NCBI GenBank assembly: GCA_031267115.1
Contig: JAIRZS010000002.1
Span: forward strand, 1-11,891
Direction of reading: 5' to 3'
Source: Treponema sp.
GTDB lineage: Bacteria; Spirochaetota; Spirochaetia; Treponematales; Breznakiellaceae
Length of the DNA stretch: 11,891 nucleotides
Below the pieces are notes generated by a model. That model saw only the letters and a program-made list of their open reading frames with translations. It ran no database searches and was not told where the DNA came from. Below, piece after piece: positions 7,480 to 11,891 of this stretch. Every line of letters begins with the position of its first letter. Position 1 is the stretch's first letter. Made by a program: the position numbers and the translations under genes.

Positions 7480-8592
7480 TTAGCCCGCCTCTCCGCCCGG
7501 TGTTTCCGGCATTTCCGAATTGCAGGTTTTCGCGATCCGGGCAAACTCCTCCGACAATGAATCGAACAGATCCGCCAGCACCGGATCGAAATGGCTGCCT
7601 TTCCCCTCAAGCATTATCCTCTTCGCGTCCCCGGTACTCATGGGCTTCTTGTAGGGCCTTGCCGCGATAAGCGCGTCGTACACATCGGCGACAGCCATAA
7701 GCCGGCCTTGCAGGGGAATCGCGTTTCCCTTTAAGCCGCTCGGATAACCGCTGCCGTCCCACTTTTCATGGTGGGTATACGCAAATATCCCGGCATGGGC
7801 GAGAAAATCGTGTTCCTTTGTAATCTTCATGATCTCGTCAATCGCCGCCTTGCCGATAGTAGTGTGCTTTTTCATAATCGCAAATTCATCCGGGGTAAGC
7901 CGCCCGGGCTTGTTCAGAATACTGTCGGGAATTCCTATCTTTCCCACATCGTGAAGCTGGGCGGAAGGAATAAGAAATTCCTGGTTCCACCGCGATACTT
8001 CTTCCTCGTATATCCTCTCCTGTATCAGCCTGTCTACCAAAAGCTCAAGGTACCGCTGCGTGCGCGCAATATGGCCGCCGGTCGTGTCGTCCCGGAATTC
8101 CACCAGTTCCGCCACAGTCTGAAGCACCGCGTTTTGCAGTTCCACTACCTGCTCCGTACGCTGTTTTACCATTTTCTGAAGATTATCATTGTAATCTTTA
8201 AGCTGTTTTTTCTGCTCCGTCAGAAGAAGGTGGTTTTCTATCCTCTTGCGGAGCAGGACCGGGGAAAAGGGCTTGAAGATATAATCAATAGCGCCCAGGG
8301 AAAGCCCCCTAAGCTCGCTTCCGGCGTCGCTTTTTGCCGTAAGGAAAATTACCGGAATGTCCTGGGTTTTAGCGTCCGCCTTGAGCTTCTCCAAAACCTG
8401 GTAGCCGGACATGCCGGACATCTCCACGTCCAGCAGGACCAGATCCGGAGTAACCTTTTCCAGAATATCAAACATCTTTTCTCCGGAAGGTATCGGATAT
8501 ACCTCGTAAAAATCCCTGAGCATGAGCTTAGTAGCAGTAAGGTTAGCCATGTTGTCGTCTACTAGCATAACAATCTGACGTTCTCTTGGCAT
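7480..8592 (-). CDS. Response regulator with HD-GYP domain, predicted cyclic-di-GMP phosphodiesterase
   Basis: The protein has 370 residues and is predicted to be cytoplasmic. The N-terminal receiver (about 5-122) has the acidic pair Asp12-Asp13, phospho-acceptor Asp55 in LVLLDVEM, Thr85 and Lys107. A coiled-coil linker spans about 125-157. The HD-GYP domain follows (about 158-350), with His174, HD at 214-215 in LHDVGKIGIPD, His243, His274-His275, and the GYP signature in HHEKWDGSGYP at 274-284. All these metal-binding and signature residues are intact. Hydrolysis of cyclic-di-GMP is therefore the expected output, controlled by phosphorylation of Asp55. The start is supported by AAAGGAGA at 8608-8601, nine bases before the ATG. 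It lies downstream of the hybrid kinase on the same strand, which lacks its own output domain, so the two probably form one pathway. The stop codon directly abuts that of the convergent lptD gene. The enzyme call rests on motifs; the exact cyclic dinucleotide is inferred. Confidence 0.93.
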   Translation of the reverse strand: MPRERQIVMLVDDNMANLTATKLMLRDFYEVYPIPSGEKMFDILEKVTPDLVLLDVEMSGMSGYQVLEKLKADAKTQDIPVIFLTAKSDAGSELRGLSLGAIDYIFKPFSPVLLRKRIENHLLLTEQKKQLKDYNDNLQKMVKQRTEQVVELQNAVLQTVAELVEFRDDTTGGHIARTQRYLELLVDRLIQERIYEEEVSRWNQEFLIPSAQLHDVGKIGIPDSILNKPGRLTPDEFAIMKKHTTIGKAAIDEIMKITKEHDFLAHAGIFAYTHHEKWDGSGYPSGLKGNAIPLQGRLMAVADVYDALIAARPYKKPMSTGDAKRIMLEGKGSHFDPVLADLFDSLSEEFARIAKTCNSEMPETPGGEAG

Positions 8593-8600
8593 TAAAATTT

Positions 8601-8608
8601 TCTCCTTT
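8601..8608 (-). promoter_or_regulatory. Ribosome-binding site of the HD-GYP regulator
   Basis: The minus strand reads AAAGGAGA here, nine bases before the ATG at 8592. It is the clearest Shine-Dalgarno sequence in the window and fixes the start of the regulator gene. Confidence 0.8.
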
Positions 8609-8653
8609 AACTATAAAGTAAACGCATAATAGAAATTTTCATATTCGCATTTT

Positions 8654-8750
8654 GGGCGCATCCGCAGGCCGTCCTGCCTGCGGACCGGGCTTTACGCTTG
8701 TATCTTTTTTGCCTGCGGCAAAAAAGGATACCGCTCCAATCCCTTGCGCG
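8654..8750 (+). repeat. Dispersed structured repeat, copy 2 (upstream of the HD-GYP gene)
   Basis: This is the partner of the copy at 520-611, in opposite absolute orientation. It starts gggcgcatcc and ends cccttgcgcg. One hairpin pairs 8661-8668 (tccgcagg) with 8677-8684 (cctgcgga) around an 8-base loop. The other pairs 8700-8713 with 8717-8731 around loop tgc, with a T6/A6 core and one bulged G. The first hairpin differs in sequence from the equivalent one in copy 1, yet both pair perfectly. It begins 61 bases before the HD-GYP start, with the same end facing the gene as in copy 1. Confidence 0.8.
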
Positions 8751-8770
8751 TCTCCGGAATCAGGCAGCCG

Positions 8771-8809
8771 TGGAGTTTGGGGCTTTGCACCAAACTCCGA
8801 AAGCCCAAA
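8771..8809 (-). other. Two mutually exclusive hairpins after the kinase stop codon
   Basis: Stem A pairs 8772-8780 (ggagtttgg) with 8790-8798 (ccaaactcc), a perfect 9 bp with a 9-base loop. Stem B pairs 8780-8786 (gggcttt) with 8800-8806 (aaagccc), extendable across a bulged G to about 8777/8809. The left arms overlap, so only one can form at a time. The structure starts seven bases beyond the hybrid kinase stop, in the leader or readthrough zone before the HD-GYP gene. No T-run follows, so it is not a standard terminator. Confidence 0.45.
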
Positions 8810-8815
8810 ACCCCG

Positions 8816-11785
8816 TCATGGCATCGCGCAAAGCCTTTCGGCAATTTCATCAAATTCGGATCTGTCCGCGCGTTCCCTCAGCCATTCCACAAGATCCGCT
8901 CCCGAAACATAAGAGTACTGCTCAAGTTCCTCGATAAGCCCGTCCATCTCCGCCATGTCGTAAGAGGCGGCCGCTTCCCGCATCCGGGCCAAAACCGCGC
9001 GATCGGGCCCGGCTTTCTGCGCCTTCCGCTTTTCCAGGGAATCGAGCATAGCGGAAAGGTCTCGTACAAGGATCCCGGTTTCGGCAATAAAATCATCGCG
9101 GTGGGACGCCAGGTAGTCCCGGTCTCCGTTTTGCGCCGCGCTTTCAAGGGCTTCCGCGTCTTTTCCGGCTTTATCCGCGCAAATTCCGTAACTTGAACCC
9201 TTAACGCCGTGTACCGTAATACGGAATCTTTCAAGGTCCGCCTCAAATTCCCGCAGTTCCCCCAGCAGGGCCGGCGTATGGCATGTAAAGGAACGGATGG
9301 CGGTGATGTAGCTTTCCTCATCCCCGAAACGCTCCAATCCCATATCAAGGTTGACGCCGGGGACCGATTTGCCCGCAAGCAGTTTTGGCTTTGCTCCGGC
9401 GCCGGGAAGAAACGCGGAATCATTTTCCGGGCCAGGCTCCTTCTCCCGCTCCCTGTCCCTGACCCAGTGGTTTATCACCTCGTTAAGCCTGAGAATATTA
9501 ATCGGCTTTGAGAGGAAGGCCTGAAACCCCGCCGTGAAAAACATTTCCTCATTTCCCGCAATAACATTGGCGGTAAGCGCGATAACAGGCACGGTTTCCG
9601 CATATTTAGTACCGATCTCGTTTCTGATGATCCGCAGCGCCTCAATGCCGTCCATTTCCGGCATCATGTGGTCCATGAAAACCGCATCGTATTTAACCCC
9701 CCGGCGAATAAGGTCCACAGCCTCGCGGCCGGAAGTCACGCAGTCAACAGTCATGCCGTAGGGCTTCATCATACCACGGGTAACGTCAAGATTCACCTGT
9801 ACGTCGTCCACAACCAGTACCCGCGCATAGGGAAGCCTGGCCCGGACCAGATTCCGGTGCCGGTCACGGCGTGTCGTAACATAATCAAGGGATTTAAGGC
9901 TTTCCACCACCGCGTTTCCGATAGGCGCGGCATTCACGGATCCCTGAAGGAGGCGGAAAGAAAAAGTGCTGCCCAGGCCGTACTCGCTTTTCACCTCCAC
10001 GGAACCTTTCATCATCTCGATCATCTGCCTGGTAATAAAAAGCCCAAGCCCGGTTCCCTCGATATTCCGGTTGCTCTTCATGTCCAGCTGGGTATAATCG
10101 TGGAAGAGTTTTTCCAGATCCTTTTGCTTGATGCCTATCCCCGTATCGCTGACATACCCGTAAAGCCATACTCCCGGAACCGCGATTCCTCCCGGCCCGC
10201 CCGCCTGCTCCTCCGCATTTTCGCACCTCAGCCCGAATTTTACCGTTCCCGTCTTTGTATATTTAAAAGCGTTGCTCAAAAAATTATTGAATATCTGCTT
10301 GATCCTAAGCTCGTCCCCGTAAAGCGCATTCGGGATATTCGCGTCAATGTCCAGGATAAAGGTGACAGGTTTATCATGGATACGTACAATATTGAGCGTA
10401 ATAGTATCGTTGATAAGGCTTGGCATTTCGTACTGGCCGGATAAAAGCTCAAATTTCCCCGATTCAACTTTTGATATATCCAGAATGTCGTTAATGATTC
10501 CCAAAAGATTCATGCCCGAATTGTATATCTTCTCAAGATTGTTCCGGGTACCCTGGCTCGCGCCGGTATCTTCGCCGCTTCCGTCAAGCTCCAGTTCCGA
10601 CAGCCCGATAATCGCGTTAAGGGGAGTACGCATCTCGTGGCTCATGTTGGCGAGGAAGGCGCTTTTCGCCGAGGAAGCCGCTTCGGCCTTTTGTTTCAGG
10701 TCCTTGAGCATCTCATTCTGCTTGCCAATTTCCTTTATCATGGACCGGTACACCGTCACATCGGCAATCGTAATGGTATAGCCCGTAATTTCCCTGCCAT
10801 TGGCAATCTCCTGGCGCTGAAGGGTAAATGTACGCTCGCTATGCTGATCGACAACAATGGTTATCTCCCCTGTGGTAAATTCACGGGAAAAATCCGTAAT
10901 TTTCCTCAGCACCTGATCCGGTTCCTGATAGGCGGTTATCGTATCCAACTGGACCGTCATTTCTTCGGCAGTGGTAATGCCCGGAACAATTTTTACCGGC
11001 ATACGGTGCCTGTCCTGGGTCATATTGGTATCGATAACGATCTTATCCAGGGAAAGCACCACATAGAAATCGGCGTAGGAAGAAAGAATCTTGTTTATCC
11101 CGATGATCCTGAGGTTAAGCTGCCTGACCGGGTTCGACAGAAGCACAAAAGAAATAAACAGAACAAAATATCCCATGGGGACTATATCGTAATAGATACC
11201 GGCCTCCATAAGAATACCGAAAGTAAACAGTATGTTGAGGATCAGGGGGCAGGCGGAGGCAGCGGACAGGATGATCTGATGGGAACGGATTGACACGGTT
11301 TTGGTAATATACCTGAGCAGTAACACTATCCCCCCGCCCCAGCTTACAAGGAGGAAAAAATAGTGTATCCAAAAAACAGGGGCATAGACCGGCCTGGGGC
11401 TGGCATACACTTGATAAAAGAGGTGGTGCAGGGGGTTTGTTAATACAAGCAGGATATCCAGAACCGGCAGTACGATTACCGGATATTTAACGGCCGGTAT
11501 TTTAAGCCAATTTATACGGTTCAGGGAACAGGCAAAGGCGAAAATACAATAGGGACTCATGACCTGAGCCACCGACCGGAAAGTAAAGACAAAGGGGAAG
11601 TACCTGTCGCTTACCAACAAGCCGACGGCATTTAAGAGTACCCAAAAACTGGTAGAACCTCCCAGGGCAAAAAGCTCGACCAGCCTGCGGTTCCTTGTAT
11701 CTGTAAACCAGAGCATACCAAGAGTGTAAATAATGACCAGAAAAAAGACGATCGATATACTAAATAGGAATAACTCACCCCACAT
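8816..11785 (-). CDS. 7TM hybrid sensor histidine kinase with receiver and HPt domains
   Basis: This 989-residue membrane sensor kinase has no DNA-binding or enzymatic output domain. Seven hydrophobic segments fill residues about 5-27, 39-58, 64-88, 100-115, 136-157, 171-192 and 199-217, as in the HisKA_7TM class. A PAS-like region spans about 225-350. A helical linker leads to the HisKA motif MSHEMRTPLNAIIG, with His383 as phosphorylation site. The ATPase domain has N box NNFLSNAFKYT, G1 DTGIGI and G2 GTGLGLF. The receiver has VVDD, acceptor Asp705 (MDHMMPEMDG), ALTAN and LSKPI. The HPt domain carries His859 in TVHGVKGSS. About 80 more residues form a charged helical extension. The expected relay is His383 to Asp705 to His859, then out to a separate regulator, best candidate the HD-GYP protein downstream on the same strand. 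A weak AAGG lies five bases before the ATG at 11785; an earlier start is not seen. The ligand is unknown. Confidence 0.93.
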   Translation of the reverse strand: MWGELFLFSISIVFFLVIIYTLGMLWFTDTRNRRLVELFALGGSTSFWVLLNAVGLLVSDRYFPFVFTFRSVAQVMSPYCIFAFACSLNRINWLKIPAVKYPVIVLPVLDILLVLTNPLHHLFYQVYASPRPVYAPVFWIHYFFLLVSWGGGIVLLLRYITKTVSIRSHQIILSAASACPLILNILFTFGILMEAGIYYDIVPMGYFVLFISFVLLSNPVRQLNLRIIGINKILSSYADFYVVLSLDKIVIDTNMTQDRHRMPVKIVPGITTAEEMTVQLDTITAYQEPDQVLRKITDFSREFTTGEITIVVDQHSERTFTLQRQEIANGREITGYTITIADVTVYRSMIKEIGKQNEMLKDLKQKAEAASSAKSAFLANMSHEMRTPLNAIIGLSELELDGSGEDTGASQGTRNNLEKIYNSGMNLLGIINDILDISKVESGKFELLSGQYEMPSLINDTITLNIVRIHDKPVTFILDIDANIPNALYGDELRIKQIFNNFLSNAFKYTKTGTVKFGLRCENAEEQAGGPGGIAVPGVWLYGYVSDTGIGIKQKDLEKLFHDYTQLDMKSNRNIEGTGLGLFITRQMIEMMKGSVEVKSEYGLGSTFSFRLLQGSVNAAPIGNAVVESLKSLDYVTTRRDRHRNLVRARLPYARVLVVDDVQVNLDVTRGMMKPYGMTVDCVTSGREAVDLIRRGVKYDAVFMDHMMPEMDGIEALRIIRNEIGTKYAETVPVIALTANVIAGNEEMFFTAGFQAFLSKPINILRLNEVINHWVRDREREKEPGPENDSAFLPGAGAKPKLLAGKSVPGVNLDMGLERFGDEESYITAIRSFTCHTPALLGELREFEADLERFRITVHGVKGSSYGICADKAGKDAEALESAAQNGDRDYLASHRDDFIAETGILVRDLSAMLDSLEKRKAQKAGPDRAVLARMREAAASYDMAEMDGLIEELEQYSYVSGADLVEWLRERADRSEFDEIAERLCAMP

Positions 11786-11832
11786 TTTGACCTTATACGC
11801 CGGTACCGCCGGACAGCCTACAGGATGCCAAT

Positions 11833-11838
11833 ATTATA
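11833..11838 (-). promoter_or_regulatory. Candidate -10 box for the hybrid kinase gene
   Basis: The minus strand reads TATAAT, an exact match to the sigma70 -10 consensus, 47 bases before the kinase ATG. That would give a leader of about 40 bases. At 16-18 bases upstream no good -35 is present (tagatt or atagat are poor matches), so an activator or a different sigma factor may be needed. An 8-bp palindrome cggtaccg lies at 11801-11808 between this box and the gene. The upstream neighbour is outside the window. Confidence 0.35.
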
Positions 11839-11891
11839 GCGCTTTCCCGCAAAAAATCTATACAAACAGGCCCGATATAGCCGAATACGGC

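Noticed and set aside
9668..10444. 258-codon plus-strand frame inside the hybrid kinase
   Set aside because: The opposite strand carries clear HATPase and receiver motifs. The plus-strand product is His/Arg-rich with no recognisable domain.
10637..11293. 218-codon plus-strand frame opposite the kinase sensor region
   Set aside because: It is antisense to coherent transmembrane and PAS-like coding sequence and has no recognisable features.

Overview
The window looks like chromosomal DNA from a spirochaete, most likely a Treponema-like member of Spirochaetales with fairly high GC content. The best clue is uvrA followed directly by a very large LptD-like outer-membrane protein gene; from memory, this is also the order in Treponema pallidum (TP0514-TP0515). 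The 7TM hybrid kinase and the HD-GYP regulator are also types common in gut and environmental treponemes. No plasmid, phage or complete transposon genes are visible.

Layout. (1) Positions 3-209 hold the 3' end of aat (leucyl/phenylalanyl-tRNA--protein transferase). (2) Positions 210-664 are a long non-coding gap with a GC-rich hairpin, a composite of imperfect inverted repeats with REP-like quasi-palindromes, and copy 1 of a dispersed structured repeat. (3) Positions 665-3571 are uvrA, joined by an ATGA overlap to (4) an lptD-like gene at 3568-7479. That protein has a lipobox, a Gly/Ala/Gln low-complexity linker with 90-bp repeats, a SAP-like helical motif, an OstA-like domain and a beta-barrel. 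(5) On the minus strand, with its stop codon touching that of lptD, is an HD-GYP response regulator (8592-7480). (6) The 223-bp gap 8593-8815 holds copy 2 of the dispersed repeat and a switchable pair of hairpins. (7) A 989-residue 7TM hybrid histidine kinase (11785-8816) has PAS-like, HisKA, HATPase, receiver and HPt domains plus a C-terminal helical extension. A -10-like box lies upstream of it at the window edge.

How they work together. uvrA and lptD form a translationally coupled pair, though their functions (DNA repair, and envelope glycolipid or outer-membrane assembly) are unrelated. The kinase and the HD-GYP protein look like a full phosphorelay. Signal is sensed in the membrane and passes His383 -> Asp705 -> His859 within the kinase, then probably to Asp55 of the HD-GYP protein, whose intact HD and GYP motifs predict cyclic-di-GMP hydrolysis.

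The most unusual item is the pair of ~92-97 bp repeats. They lie in two unrelated intergenic regions, in the same orientation relative to the gene that follows. Both fold into two hairpins; one is nearly invariant in sequence, and in the other the sequence differs while pairing is kept.
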